Made by a program: the position numbers and the translations under genes | DNA from: Charina bottae | Taxonomy: Eukaryota > Chordata > Lepidosauria > Squamata > Charinaidae | Reading direction: 5' to 3' | Assembly (NCBI GenBank): GCA_023362775.1 | Contig: JALMGJ010000006.1 | Span: 13,402,501-13,466,500 of the forward strand | DNA length: 64,000 nt | Notes under the pieces: model-generated | The model's database searches: none | What the model saw: the letters and a program-made list of their open reading frames with translations, nothing else | Told to the model about the DNA's origin: nothing | Part shown: positions 45,741-56,960 of the stretch, piece by piece | How positions within the stretch are numbered: the stretch's first letter is position 1 | How the letters are laid out: the number at the start of each line of letters is the position of its first letter

Positions 45741-46394
45741 GCCACATTCACACAGATGCCAGCAGGAAATCATGCTGCCCTAAATGTTGCTGCCCCCAGA
45801 ATGCATCCTTACTGCACACTCAGATTGAAACTGTCCTGCTTTGCTGTCCATACAGCTTTAATGTACAACATTCTGAGGGCCTTGATTTGTGGTTCCTTTG
45901 ACAGACATGTCAACTCTACCCAACATAATTCACTATGTGAAAATGTGGCATGCATAATACTTTGGTCATTCCATGCACTGCTTTTTTTTTTTTCTTTTTC
46001 TTTCCCATCATACCATCACCTAACTGAACTTTTGTTTTTTATACCTTGAAATTATGGCTTGACTGGTTGACTGTTCACCCTATCAACCACTAGATGGCAA
46101 CAGAGAATTGAAGGCCCCCCCCCCTTCCTCCCAATATCTCTTGGCTGTCATCCAGTGGTTATCCAAGGTTCAGCTGTTGAAGAACTGGGATATGAGAAAG
46201 GATTTAGCAGTGGAGATTAGTGTGAGAGCTGTAACTATGCTATGAACCTTAAGAATATTATGTGAGGAGAGGAAGCAGCAGCCATTAGGAGAAAATCCCC
46301 TGCTATGCAGGCCATAAAAGTACAAGAGATTAGTTCTTTCCATTATATTTCTGATTACATGGGTTAAGTCAGGGACAGGCTAGTCAATTTCAGG

Positions 46395-46500
46395 GCTTCA
46401 CCCACACTAGAATAGAGATTTTCGAACATTTTCTGACCATGGAACCTGTTAAAAAAAGTTCCCAGAGCCCCTGATTAAAAGTCAAAGCCCTAGTGACAGA
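46395..46500. mobile_element. Possible hAT remnant
   Basis: GAGATTTTCGAACATTTTCTGACC, ATGGAACC and CCCAGAGCCCCTG resemble the 176-481 type of hAT MITE. No duplicated target was found, so the assignment is weak. Confidence 0.3.
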
Positions 46501-47005
46501 AACAGAACAAACAAAACTTGTGCTTGTTATAATTTATTCATGCAAATGTATATATGAAACCTATTTCACAAAAATGGATAGTGCAATTACAAGCACCGGA
46601 ATTTGTTTTACTTCTTTTGTTTTCACTTGTTCTGCACTGTTTGCAATTATATTAGTTTGTAACCAATGATCCACATCTGGGAAAAATGTACCCATTACAT
46701 AAGAATTTATTGGCCCTAATCAAAAAAACAAAATAAAAATAATATGCATATTCTGAGAGGTGTATATTTAGGATGGTTATGTAGGAAAATCACTATATAT
46801 ATAAGATTGCCATATTTCATTATCATCATCCATACGTGGTCTGTAGTTTTAAGCACCTCATTCATAAGCTGCGAGTAATACCAGGCCTTTAGTCCATTGA
46901 ATCACTGGGGTCATAAATTTGTGTTTCCAATGTTGAAGAATAAGTCAATATTTAAAATTGTATTTTCTAATTAACCAATTTTTGTAAATGCTCATCTTCA
47001 TACAG

Positions 47006-47178
47006 TCGCCTTAAACGTCCAAACACCAGGAGAACAAATGGATCTTCACACTGGGAAATTTTTGGATAATGGTGGCTGTGGCTATATATTAAAACCAGAA
47101 TTCTTAAGAAATAGAGACACACAATTTACTCCATATAATATATCTGCAGACCATCAACCAGTTACACTTACAATTAAA
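47006..47178 (+). CDS. PLCZ1: PLCZ1 exon: end of Y domain, Y-C2 link
   Basis: Acceptor cttcatacag, donor AAA|gtaagt. [19 protein letters not shown] then [16 protein letters not shown] is the invariant end of the Y barrel. The exon ends PVTLTIK, the first C2 strand. Confidence 0.96.
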
Positions 47179-47732
47179 GTAAGTTTATTTTGGTTATATT
47201 ATTCTTTTCGCTGATTTGCTTTTACAAGTGCTTATTACTGCAGCTTTCTCAGTTTCCTGCCTGAATTCTTAATAAGCAGTTCAAGGAAATCAAGCTCAAA
47301 AATTTGTTGACATCATTGTCCCAGCATGATCCCCATATTATTTATTTGCTTACACTTGCTATCTTCTTCAGAGAGTTTTATGGTAATACATAATAGCATG
47401 TTTCTGAAGTATAAACTTGATTCAGTGTTTACATTTAAAAATGAGCCATGAGAAGATAGGGATGGTTGCACATATAATCCTGCTGATTCCATTAACATTG
47501 CATTCAGAAGCAGCATTTGAACTTGCTGCTTAGGAATATGTATTGGTGGATGTAATTGAGTAGTTGAGAGGGCCTACTACATTATCAAGTTTTAGAAGCT
47601 GATTAAAATTTTTAGTGCTTGCTTAGGGAACCACTGGTGTTGGATCTGACTATTTGCTTTGCTTTGTTATTTCTGTATACTGGCTGCTGGCTGTTACTTT
47701 ATTTGTATAAATATTTTTTATTTAAATCAGTG
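47179..47732. other. PLCZ1 intron, no recognised feature
   Basis: AT-rich intron 3' of the Y-C2 exon; nothing recognised. Confidence 0.4.
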
Positions 47733-47885
47733 CCGTCTTTTCCCAACCTGGCATTTTGAAGGTCTTGACTTCCAACTTTCAGAATTTGCAGCCAGTACAG
47801 CCAAAAGCCGCACTTGGCTAGGAGTTCTGGGAATTCAAATCTCAATACAGTATATTTGTCAAGTGGCAGATTGAGGAAGGCTGCT
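47733..47885. mobile_element. Diverged hAT MITE of the CTTCAACTCCCAG type
   Basis: CAGTGCCGTCTTTTCCCAAC, CTTGACTTCCAACTTTCAGA, GGCTAGGAGTTCTGGGAATT and AGATTGAGGAAGGCTG follow the order of the well-preserved MITE at 57.5 kb with an enlarged middle. No clean target duplication. Confidence 0.5.
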
Positions 47886-48909
47886 TTACACACCTAAGAT
47901 ATAAATGCAATTGAAAAGAATGAGATTTAAGGCAGACACAGGTAGTACTATACATTCATTGGGTTGCTTTAAATATGCTGTTGGCTGCTGGATAAGATGA
48001 GTCCTGACTAAGATAATGCAGCATGGATATAAATATATAACCCAAGCAGATCATCAGTTAAGCTTTGTAGCCTCTAAACTAGAGCTATCATATCTGGGCT
48101 ATAAAAATCTGGATGACTCGATAGCAAGAAAGAGGTAACATTTTTGGTATCTTTTTGCTAAGGATAGTCTGGATTCCACCACCCCTTCTATTTATCCTAA
48201 ACTGTATTTATGATATCACTCGGACGCAGATTCTGTTGTGGAATAGGTCTAGGATCAAAGATGGTACTTACTATGTTCTGGATGTGATGAAGTGTGCATG
48301 TGTCTCTGTGTGAGTATGAATACTGTCGGGTTGATGTGTTCACAGAAGCCGTCTCAGTTCTTTGATTCATCCTCAGACTATTCCAACAAATAAAAAATGG
48401 ATGGATGGCCAGGCTTCTAAACTGGTGGTGTGCTGTGTCTTATGCATAAGGATTCAGATGGAAAGACTTGTGCCTCTCAGCACTGTCTCATTACCTTGTT
48501 CACTTTGCCTTTGCCTTTACAAAGTCCCACCTTAGAACTGTACACTGGAGAGCCTTGGTGGCTAGAACATTCAATTTGGATATGAAAAATCTGATGTAAT
48601 GACCTGTGAACTACACTGACTTTATTTGTTGTGAGGTTAAATTAGCACTTTGATCTCTGGAGGAAAAAAAACACGATACATGTCTAGGAAGCAATACTCT
48701 CAAATAAGTACAGCAATTCCTGTAATTAGTCTTGGCTTGGAATAGTCCCAGAAGATATTGGTTGAATGTGCAGGGTACCAGTTAAGAGCATGAATTCAGG
48801 GTAACATGGTGGTCTCAATTCGATATCATATTTTTCAGAGAACAGAGTGGTACTCTTACCCTTTATTGTTTCCTTATGTTGGCTTATTATTCTTAATATA
48901 TAAATTCTG
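47886..48909. other. PLCZ1 intron, no recognised feature
   Basis: No coding or repeat signal recognised. Confidence 0.35.
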
Positions 48910-49437
48910 GCAGAGAGAAAGTGAGAGAGCTTGTAGCAGTTTGATCACTGGTTAAGACACTGAACTAGGAGCTGAAAAGCCCAATTTTTAGTCCTGCCTT
49001 AGGCATTGAAGCCAGTTGGGTGACTTTGGGCGGTCGCTCTCTCTCAGTGAGTTCTTATTGCAGTTCAAAGAGGTTTAGAGATCCGCACCCTTATCCATTT
49101 CACATACTCCCAGTGAGGCACCCTCTGAAGCAGGTGCGCAAGACATTTTGGGAGGTTGGGGGGGCACAGCCCATAAGTGTTGTTTTTCAGTGATGGGGCC
49201 AGCTCTCAGGAGTGACCTCCCATTGGAGATTCATCTGTCTCCAACACTGTTGGTCTCCCCCACAAAAACCCTGAAGACAGAGCTTTTCCAGAGGGCTCTT
49301 GGGGCCTGATGCCATGCTCTGTGTTGAACTTTTGTTCTATGTCTATGTTTTATACTCTATTGTACAGTTTTACTTTGTAAGCCACCAAAAGTTCTGTGAT
49401 TGTGGGGGGGATACAAGTTTGATTAAAAATAAATAAA
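48910..49437 (+). mobile_element. tRNA-type SINE remnant followed by a CR1/L2 3' end
   Basis: About 48930-49060 has CACTGGTTAAGACACTGAAC and GGGTGACTTTGGGCGGTCGC from the SINE type. From about 49090 the sequence reads as a LINE 3' end (GCTTTTCCAGAGGGCTCTTG, TGTAAGCCACC, A-rich AATAAATAAAT). Confidence 0.5.
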
Positions 49438-49652
49438 TTGCAGTAAAAAAACAGCAATGTACAGAGTTTAATGCACTGATTTTCCCCCCCTCTTTATTCT
49501 GGAGGCTATATAGTTCTCCCCCCCCCCCGCCTCCCCACTGCATAATAGGCTTTGATATACTGTCTTAGGAAAAATATTAATGCCAGTAATAATGATAACC
49601 TTAAGGCTTAGTGTCCTAGTTAATACTGATATCTTTTTCTGCGTCTCTGCAG

Positions 49653-49785
49653 CTGATTAGTGGCCATCAGTTACCACCTAGCAACCTCTCCAGGACTAAC
49701 AAAGCCGACCCTCTTGTTGTACTAGAAATTTATGGCATTCCAGAGGACCAGGCAAAACAACAGAGTTGTGCTATAAAGGGCAATG
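49653..49785 (+). CDS. PLCZ1: PLCZ1 exon: C2 domain, first part
   Basis: Acceptor cgtctctgcag, donor AATG|gtaagt. It encodes [11 protein letters not shown], then [17 protein letters not shown], the strand with calcium-loop acidic position and the domain's second strand. Confidence 0.95.
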
Positions 49786-50877
49786 GTAAGTAGATCATGC
49801 TGCTTCTGTCAGGCAGCGTTCTTTAGCCTGATACCTTCCAGATGGTTTGAATCCAAAATTCCCCAGAATTTCAACTCATCTGATTTGCACCAAATTTGGG
49901 AAAGTATAGTATACGGTCCTAATAATTTCAGCATTCTACAGAGATTACATAACTCCCTGATCAAGAGGCAAAGCAATAATTTTCCATGAGCACAAACATC
50001 CTCTGGGGTGTTGGGGCTTCTGAATGTCATCTTGACAAGCCCTGCCTTTCTGCTGTACTTTAGAGAAATTGTTATGGTTGCCCATGGCTGTGTTCAAGTT
50101 AACTTTTTTCTTTTTTTCCCCCTTAGTCTGTCATGGTACTCCCTCAAGTTCTCGTGGAACCCTAATGGTTCTGTAGGACACAGTTTGAAAAATCTGCTCT
50201 AGACCTACAGAGAAACTGGGGAAATGTTCTCAGTTAAGAGACTGCATACTGTGTTCATTGAGGGGCTCATGCAGATATTTTATTCAGTTCCTATACTTCA
50301 GCACTGATTTTTTTTCGCAGACTTTACCTTTGTAAATCTACCACACAAGCAATTTGATAAATTTGAGGAAAATTATGTCTGAGGGTAGGGATTTGGTGTA
50401 TGTTACCATATTTTTCATTAAGGATATATGAGTGAACGATCCATAAGGCAGGGTGGAGTAAGCCGATCAGTAGACTTGTGGAAATATACTCTTGAGGCAT
50501 TGCTAATATATATTAAACACAGTTTCTCTTCCCATCAGCAGCATTTATATTTTACAACTGCAAACAGTGATGGGTTTTCAGCAGAAGTGCAGTAGGCAGA
50601 TGGCCATTGCAAAGGTGACATTAATTTTAGATCTCCACGTGAACGTCACCATGCCTTCTAAAGAGAATACCTGAGATTGTTTTCCTCTTGCTTTCGTCAA
50701 AGGAGTCAGCTTTGTTACATTATATATTTCTTGTTCATTTTGTGAATGGTTCAGTTTCGTATTCCTGTAGTCACTTGGAATAACCAGAAAAAGAAATGAG
50801 AAGAAATTATGACTAAAACTCAGGCAGGTAAAGCTTTTTAGGGATCATTTGTCTTATACTGCTTTTTTTTATTGCAG
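49786..50877. other. PLCZ1 intron, no recognised feature
   Basis: No confident repeat. Near 50130-50200 ctcgtggaaccctaatggttctg recalls hAT MITE ends but lacks a partner. Confidence 0.4.
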
Positions 50878-51027
50878 CTTTGTGTCCTAGGTGGAATGAA
50901 ACATTCACATTTGATGTTCGTGTTCCAGAGCTTGCCTTAGTTCGTTTTGTGGTAGAAGATCAGCTTTCTCTGGCTTCCAATGATTTCCTTGGTCAATATA
51001 CTTTGCCACTTTTAAGCATAAATAAAG
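50878..51027 (+). CDS. PLCZ1: PLCZ1 exon: C2 domain, middle
   Basis: Acceptor ttattgcag, donor AAAG|gtattg. [20 protein letters not shown] then [20 protein letters not shown] are classical C2 strands of the PLC family. Confidence 0.96.
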
Positions 51028-51462
51028 GTATTGCATAGATGGTATTTTGTGTACAAAAAAGTGTTCCAAATCTTACATCTGTTATGATTAATATATAAGA
51101 TACAGCATTCAAGACATTGTAATATTGGTTCTATTATTGCTGACATCAGAATTGTTCAAATAACTGCCCTACCCTTAATTTATGGCAAAGCATGATTGAA
51201 TGTTGTGCTAACCTTCATATTTTTTGAACTTTCAGATGTTAAAGTTGAGAGCTATGCACTTTTCCTTTCTATGTAAATAAAAATGCTAGTGTTCACGTGC
51301 AATCCTTCAGTGTCTGGAAGCTACTCACTTTTATGTTAATAACAGGAATGTTAATGCACACTTCCACATATTACTTACTGTTTCTCTTTTCTACATCAGT
51401 TTAAGGGTCAAACCATGCATATACGGACCATCACAGTGCATACAATCTGTTTGGAGATTCCA

Positions 51463-51886
51463 ATAGAAGAGAATATATGTAGCTCAGGGTTGAACTGTGG
51501 AGTCTGTGGTGCTCACTGAGCTTGGTCGTTTGTTTGCAGACATTTCATTATCCAATTAGGTAACATCATCAGTGCTGATGATGTAGGCTGACCATATGTC
51601 CCGTTTTGAATGGGACTGTCCCATTATTTCACCATTTCTGGAGCGTCTCATCGTTATAGTAAAAATCTCAATTTTGTCCCATTTTTTAAAGTTCCCTGGC
51701 GAAGCGTGCATGCACGCCCCCCACCCCCACACGCACGCGCGCACGCCCCCCACCCCCACAAACATGCCCACTTTGTCCGGCGACGTTTTTGCCTCAAGGA
51801 AATATGGTCAGCCTATGATGATGTTACCTAGTTGGGTAATGAAACGTCTGCAAGCAAACAAACCTCAGAGAGCACCAAGGACTCCA
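51463..51886. mobile_element. Palindromic mobile unit, copy 2, with nested hAT
   Basis: Flanked by an exact 15-bp direct repeat ctgtttggagattcc (51448-51462 and 51887-51901). It has the same head (TGTAGCTCAGGGTTGAACTG) and arms as the 40.2-kb copy. The loop between the arms hosts a 232-bp hAT element, so the palindrome was in place first. Confidence 0.8.
51584..51815. mobile_element. Non-autonomous hAT (TAGGCTGACCATAT family)
   Basis: Ends TAGGCTGACCATAT and ATATGGTCAGCCTA; 8-bp duplication tgatgatg at 51576-51583 and 51816-51823. The core has CGTCCCGTTTT-like sequence and a GC-rich patch of CACGC/CCCCCACCCCCAC repeats. Confidence 0.88.
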
Positions 51887-51901
51887 CTGTTTGGAGATTC
51901 C

Positions 51902-52346
51902 TTTGGAAGGACCAGTAGCTCCATATAGATAGCTGATTGTCGTCTTGATTCCCATGATAGCAGTAGGCATTTTTTCAACACTGAAACTCCAGTGATTACC
52001 CTGTGGGTTCCTGAGGTTACTTGGATCTGTGTAGGGCAGTATGCTTACTGCTTTCCTTTTTCAGTTTTACCTCTGAAATTATGGATCAGGAGAAGGAAGT
52101 TTTAGAACTAAATGGGAAGAGTGAACAAAGGAGTCTGGATCAGGCGTTCAAAGATGTCACTAAGAAGCATGGGATGAAGACCTTTGCCTAATTGGTAACA
52201 CTGGAAGTTGCCCTATATCAAGTCAGATATTGTCCATAGTGCCTAGCATGATTCTCCAAGGATCTTTTCCAATCCTACATAAAGTTTTCATAGATTGAAC
52301 GGAGGACTTTTCTTATGCAGGACACATTCAAACCATCAAACTGTGT
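51902..52346. other. PLCZ1 intron, no recognised feature
   Basis: No coding signal. Partial match to a LINE 3' style near 52205-52330 (TAGTGCCTAGCATGATTCTC) is too weak to call. Confidence 0.35.
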
Positions 52347-52351
52347 ATCTT

Positions 52352-52601
52352 TGTCCTGACTTCGAGTGAAGGAAAACACGCTGAGACTTGGTGTACAGGC
52401 TCTAGTGTTTTATTGTTCTACTCTGCTAGACAGAATCCAGCTAAACTAAAATGAACTAGTAATGCTCAGAGAAAGGGCCCAAGAAATCAGGGTGGGGCCT
52501 TCTTTAGCCTTTTGGGAGGAAAGCAAAGCGATTCAGTACTGCGCATGCGTTTATCCCCCTGGAGGGAGCCCCCTCTTTCTTCACCAGTTATCTCCCTGAC
52601 A
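52352..52601 (-). mobile_element. Solo LTR of an LTR retrotransposon
   Basis: A 250-bp minus-strand unit starts TGTCAGGGAGATAAC and ends GAAGTCAGGACA. The flanks are a 5-bp duplication atctt (52347-52351 and 52602-52606). AATAAAACAC lies about 60 bp before its end, as a polyadenylation signal would. No internal coding region remains, so it is a recombination product. Gypsy or retrovirus-like origin cannot be told from this. Confidence 0.8.
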
Positions 52602-52606
52602 ATCTT

Positions 52607-53274
52607 CCAAGGTTGTCTATAACCACTGAACTACTGTAGTAGTTTGTGACTACTGTACATGTTAAACTTTTCTACAAATATCTAACCATATTGCATTGTA
52701 AAATCCATTACAACACCTTAAGAGGAGAGAACAAAATTCCAGTCTCTACGGTCATGTTTGAAAAATCTCTGTCATCCATAGAGAGTAGATTTTCACAGCT
52801 CTATTTATTGGTGAAATGACTTCTGAGTAATACTGCGTGAGACATTCTGCCATTCTTTGACAAGTGACCAAATCCAGACAACATAAACAATTGTGCAAAA
52901 CTCTGTACCAATATAGTATATTCACAGTTGAAATTGCACTGCTTTGTTTTTCCTATAAAATGAATGACAGTCATTCTCTTACACTGGAGCAAATAAGAAT
53001 TTGTACTAAAAATACAACTGTGATAGAACCAAGCTTTCACCCTGGTTTTGATGTTTCCAATTCTTTGAGGAACAAGTTTGACACTTTCAAACAAATGCTT
53101 TACAAGATGCAGCCTAACTTAGTGGGCATATTGAGGACTCAAAAAAGCTTCATCCCAGCTTCTGTTTCTTGATATTTATAGAAAGTCACAGACCACAGAG
53201 CTATGTTATATGTGTATTATTGTGCATGTATCATGGTGTATACAATATATTAATTGATTGCTATCACATTGCAG
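52607..53274. other. PLCZ1 last intron, no further feature recognised
   Basis: Unassigned sequence up to the acceptor atcacattgcag. The frames here do not resemble known proteins. Confidence 0.4.
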
Positions 53275-53372
53275 GTTATCGTCAAGTTCCACTTTTCTCC
53301 AAACTTGGTGTCAACCTACGTCCTGCTTCACTCTTTGTACATGTATCGTACTCAAGAAATAATGTCTGTTAG
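53275..53372 (+). CDS. PLCZ1: PLCZ1 terminal exon: end of C2 domain and stop
   Basis: Acceptor cattgcag; peptide GYRQVPLFSKLGVNLRPASL then FVHVSYSRNNVC and TAG. It matches the PLC zeta ending (GYR..PLFS..G..L.PASLFV.V.Y) with a few extra C-terminal residues. Confidence 0.95.
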
Positions 53373-53391
53373 GAATTATGCCTATTTCCTC

Positions 53392-53397
53392 AATAAA
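53392..53397 (+). terminator. PLCZ1: PLCZ1 polyadenylation signal
   Basis: AATAAA lies 20 bp after the stop codon, giving a very short 3' UTR if used. A T/G-rich stretch follows from about 53425. Confidence 0.75.
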
Positions 53398-53828
53398 GAT
53401 TCAGTGGTTTAATTATATTAAGCATTCAGTGTTACATTTTTTTCTTCTTGAATTAATAGTATTCAGTATACATTAAAGCCACATACCTTGTTGAGTAAGA
53501 ATAACAGACACCTTTCAAAAGATTGCACTAAAAAGTTGAGAAGTTTCCTTGATATTTGTCACTTCCCGTGAGATGGGCATTTGTATAAATTTGACAAATA
53601 AATAAATATTTGCCCCTAGCAATTTAGCATTCAGATAAATCCTGAAATTCCATAAATATATTGCATAAATACATGCAAGCCTCATTTGATTATCATGACT
53701 AATTGCTACTGAAAGACTTGTCCTCTATAAATTGTTTTGCTTTAAATCAAAACCAATTATCAATTATGTATCTTCAGTTTTAAAATTCAATTAGTTAATA
53801 ATGTGGTTTTATATAAGTTTTTATTAAC

Positions 53829-53855
53829 TATCGTATCTATCTCTATCTATCTATC

Positions 53856-53902
<47 letters not shown>

Positions 53903-53928
53903 ATCATCTATCTATTTTTCTATCTATC
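53829..53928. repeat. (TATC)n microsatellite
   Basis: About 24 tetranucleotide units with a few interruptions (ATCATC). Confidence 0.95.
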
Positions 53929-54254
53929 TTTTCCACATACATCTCGAATGTGTATTAGGATACTGTGTATACCTTATAGGTGATGGAATACAAGTGATAT
54001 CACTTTGGCTTGTAAACTGGTCCCTAGATTACAGATCTTAATTTGCTAGGCTTTGGCTGTGCTTATTATATACTGGACAATATGTGCCAAAACTGACCAG
54101 GAAATCTGCATATGGTGCAGCTAGAACTAAAGCTTGCAACGTACACTTTATCTTACTCAAAAGTGTTATATGACAGCCTTGATTAACCGGCAACAGAGAT
54201 CAGTAGCTATAGGCCCATATGGCAAGAGATTCTGCAACAGAATGGGGGAGGGGG
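53929..54254. other. Intergenic, no recognised feature
   Basis: Sequence between the microsatellite and a CR1 tail. Nothing recognised. Confidence 0.4.
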
Positions 54255-54530
54255 CAAACTATGATGGGTGACTACTCAGAACTAGTAAATTAAACTACAA
54301 GGAAGAAGGTTCAGGCTAGACATCAGGAGGAACTTCCTGTCTGTATGAGCTGTCAGCTGGTGGAACAGGCTGCCACATGACCTGGTGAACTCTCCTCTGC
54401 TAGAAGTTTTCAAATTGAGGCCAGATGGTCATCTCTCAGAGGTGCTCTAGTGGATCCTGCACTTAGCAGGAGTTTGGGCTAGATAACCTTTGTGGTCACC
54501 TCCAATTCTATGATACTGTAAAATGCCATG
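54255..54530 (+). mobile_element. CR1 LINE 3' end
   Basis: TTCAGGCTAGACATCAGGAG, GAACTTCCTGTCTG, GGTGGAACAGGCTGCC and GGGCTAGATAACC...CAATTCTATGATACTG reproduce the classic CR1 3' terminus order. Confidence 0.85.
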
Positions 54531-54814
54531 GTGTTGGCATGCATGTACATAATAGCAGCATTTGTGTGATGACATTACTGTCCGTGTGTCTTCATTTTCA
54601 CATTATTATAATTTATTGCTAACATGGCTGCCATCTAGTGACAATCATGGCATATGAAAGATTATGAATGGGAATGGAAGTGGAGTAAATGATAAGCACC
54701 ATGAGATAACAAATGAAATTAATGGGGGGAAAAACAGATACTGTATGACATGTACCTGTGAAACTTTGAGAAAGGTTAAGGTTGTAAATAAAGGTGGTCT
54801 AATTTTGTGGAGTT

Positions 54815-55075
54815 GATGAATAGATGCTGGAAAGTGAAGGTGTAGGTTTAATTATAAATGAAAGGACTAAAATGTATGTCAGAAAGTATGGGTTGATGTC
54901 ATATAGTTGGGTTTGTATGAAAATAGGAATCCATTGGTTAGTGATAGTTGCATGTTATATTCCTGTGAATGGTGATAACAGAAGAATCAGATGTGAGTTT
55001 TGGGGAAACGTGTGCAACATCCTTAATGTGATCCAGGAGAAAAATATTCTGTTAGGTGGGTGGGGAACAAGATGA
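54815..55075 (+). mobile_element. LINE endonuclease scrap
   Basis: The plus frame at 54824 reads EGVGLIINERTKMYVRKYG, VACYIPVNGDNRR and NILLGGWGTR, shaped like the GVG..N / Y.P / GD.N blocks of a non-LTR endonuclease. Isolated and decayed. Confidence 0.4.
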
Positions 55076-55394
55076 AAGAGTATAGGAAAAGTGATTGGAT
55101 CATTCAGAGGCTCAAAAATGAATGAGAATGATGACTCGTAAGAACCTGCTTAGAAAGCTTTGTCCCAGGCAGTTTACAATCAAAATGTTGGTCTCTTCTT
55201 TATTTACTATTAGTAAATAGTTCATGACTTCATCAGCTCTGTTGAGGCACATTAATGTTCAACTAGCTTTTCTCAGGGAGACTTTAGTTTCAAGAGTAGA
55301 CTAGGGTGACAGAAATGTCTCCTCAGTTCTGTCATGACAAAACATTCTTTATCTGTTTTCTTTTTCTCTTCCTTCATTACAATTGCCCTTCAGC

Positions 55395-55625
55395 TCCTAT
55401 AGCTCCAACAGAATATTCATATTGTCCCAAACCCACACCATACCTCTTGCACACCCTTGCCCACACTCCCCAACCCACACTATGCCTCTCATGCACCCAC
55501 TTGCACCCTTGTGCACCCTCCCCAAACCATGCCATGCCTCTCACACACACCCTCACACCCTCAGGCACCCTCCCCGACCCACGCTGCACTTCTCATGCAT
55601 CCCTTCACTCCCTCCCCACCCAGTA
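55395..55625. repeat. Pro-coding style CACCC-rich minisatellite
   Basis: Imperfect units of about 45 bp around CCCACACTATGCCTCTCATGC. The open frames across it are repeats of His, Pro and Thr and are not a gene. Confidence 0.7.
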
Positions 55626-55639
55626 GCAGCCACTCACCT

Positions 55640-55858
55640 GCTGGCCAGCCTGGGACTTGCAACTTCCTGCCAGCTTCCCCACTGACTTTGTTTGTGGGAA
55701 GCTGGCAGGAAGTTGCCTTGCCTAATGACTGTGGGATTCGGTTAACGATGGCAACCAGGGATTGCCATTGCTAAGCAATGCCGTTGTGCTTTACGACTGC
55801 ATCACGTAGTGATGGAAATTCCGGTCCCAATTGCCGTTGTAGGTTGACTACCTGTAAC
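55640..55858. mobile_element. DNA-transposon MITE (squamate ACAGGTAGTC type)
   Basis: Right end ...GGTTGACTACCTGT follows AATTGCCGTTG and TTCCGGTCCCAATTG; an internal hairpin CAACTTCCTGCCAGCTTCCC / GGGAAGCTGGCAGGAAGTTG lies at about 55661-55715. The left end was not located. Confidence 0.55.
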
Positions 55859-56769
55859 AGAAATAGTTTTCAGACATAGCAAATCTATATTATTTTCTGA
55901 GGAGTAAAAGAACAAAATTTGTTATGATCAAACAGAATTCTTCCGTTTTCAGAAAGGTTGTTGTTACATACTACTTAACATTTTCCTCACCCTCATGTGC
56001 CGGCTAGAGGTGGACTGAGTTTATGTATTTGGAAATAGTCCTCTAGGAAGAGAAATGTTGCCTATTGTAAGAGAAAGGTTGCTACTTTTGAAATTTCATG
56101 CTGCAAAATATATACAGATGGCTTTTTAATGTTGAAGCTAATGAGAACCATTTGCAAATAGAAGAGTAGTAATTCTATGAAGATAACTAAATGACAATGG
56201 GCCATGAAAAACTTGTTATAATATCCTTGCGATTAGTGGTCTACTCTCTGTACTCAGTGGCATTCCTCACATACATATTCTCCAAGGCAAACACTCAGCA
56301 AATGTAGCAGAAGTGCTAGTAGGAAAAGGGGAAAAGAAACTAATGAATAAATAATTCAATTGTCTAAGACAATGTCCTTATTACACTATTCACCTTTGGG
56401 TATCACTTTTCTTTGTCTAACTGAATATTGTTCATCTGACTGTTAATGACTCTTACAAATGTTCCGCTACTTTCCATGATGAACCATGAACCATGTATTT
56501 AATATGTGTGACAATGACCCAATTCTTACTGAAGAGGTAAGATGATAGATGTTCAGATGCTCCTACTGTATATACAAAAAATAAAATTTAATGTGTAAAA
56601 ATCTATTATTCAAGAAGAATTGGCAAGGCTAGGCCCTGCTTATTTAATCTGATACTTCTCTGAGAAAGTTTTACCATGCAGTAACATTAGGCCTGTATCA
56701 TTCAATTAATCAATATGCCAATATTTGGACATACATGATTAATCAAGAAGGTATGGCAAAAGTAGTAGT
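55859..56769. other. Intergenic, no recognised feature
   Basis: AT-rich; no coding or repeat signal recognised. Confidence 0.4.
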
Positions 56770-56960
56770 AGTATTTATTCATTCATTCATTTATTTATTT
56801 AATTATTTAAATTTATATGACCGCCCAACTCCCCCAACGGGAGACTCTGGGCGGTTTACAATAAAATTGAAGTTAAAATATAAATATAAAATTACAAATT
56901 AATAACATGACATAAATAAATACAAAATCCAATCCGGCAAGTATCTCAAATAATAGGGAG
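56770..56960 (-). mobile_element. LINE/SINE-tail repeat (TTTATATGACCGCCCAACTC type)
   Basis: A TTTATTCATTCATTTATTTA head followed by ATATGACCGCCCAACTCCCC and CTGGGCGGTTTACAATAAAA. Related copies occur near 27.6 and 27.9 kb and inside the RTE at 37.1 kb. Confidence 0.65.

Larger units (their letters stand above)
1756..53415 (+). other. PLCZ1: PLCZ1 gene locus (5' part outside window)
   Basis: Ten exons encode a phosphoinositide-specific phospholipase C that hydrolyses PIP2 to IP3 and diacylglycerol; PLC zeta is the sperm-borne trigger of egg calcium oscillations. Order seen: end of EF-hand region, X domain, X-Y linker, Y domain, C2 domain, with no PH domain evidence possible because the 5' end is missing. 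All ten exons have AG acceptors and GT donors and their phases fit (1550 coding bases: 2 leading bases, 515 codons and a stop). X-domain catalytic residues are present: His and Asn in SSSHNTY, Glu and Asp in LEIDCWDG, His in VVYHGYT and Glu in LSLENH. The closest family by residue pattern is zeta (AHQM/NREM, GPSxLWGY, ITRIYPR), not delta. Introns total over 50 kb, the largest being 22.6 kb. Expression control is not visible because the promoter is outside the window. Confidence 0.95.

Noticed and set aside
55306..55774. Pro/His/Thr-rich frames in three phases
   Set aside because: Produced by a minisatellite; all frames are open for the same reason.
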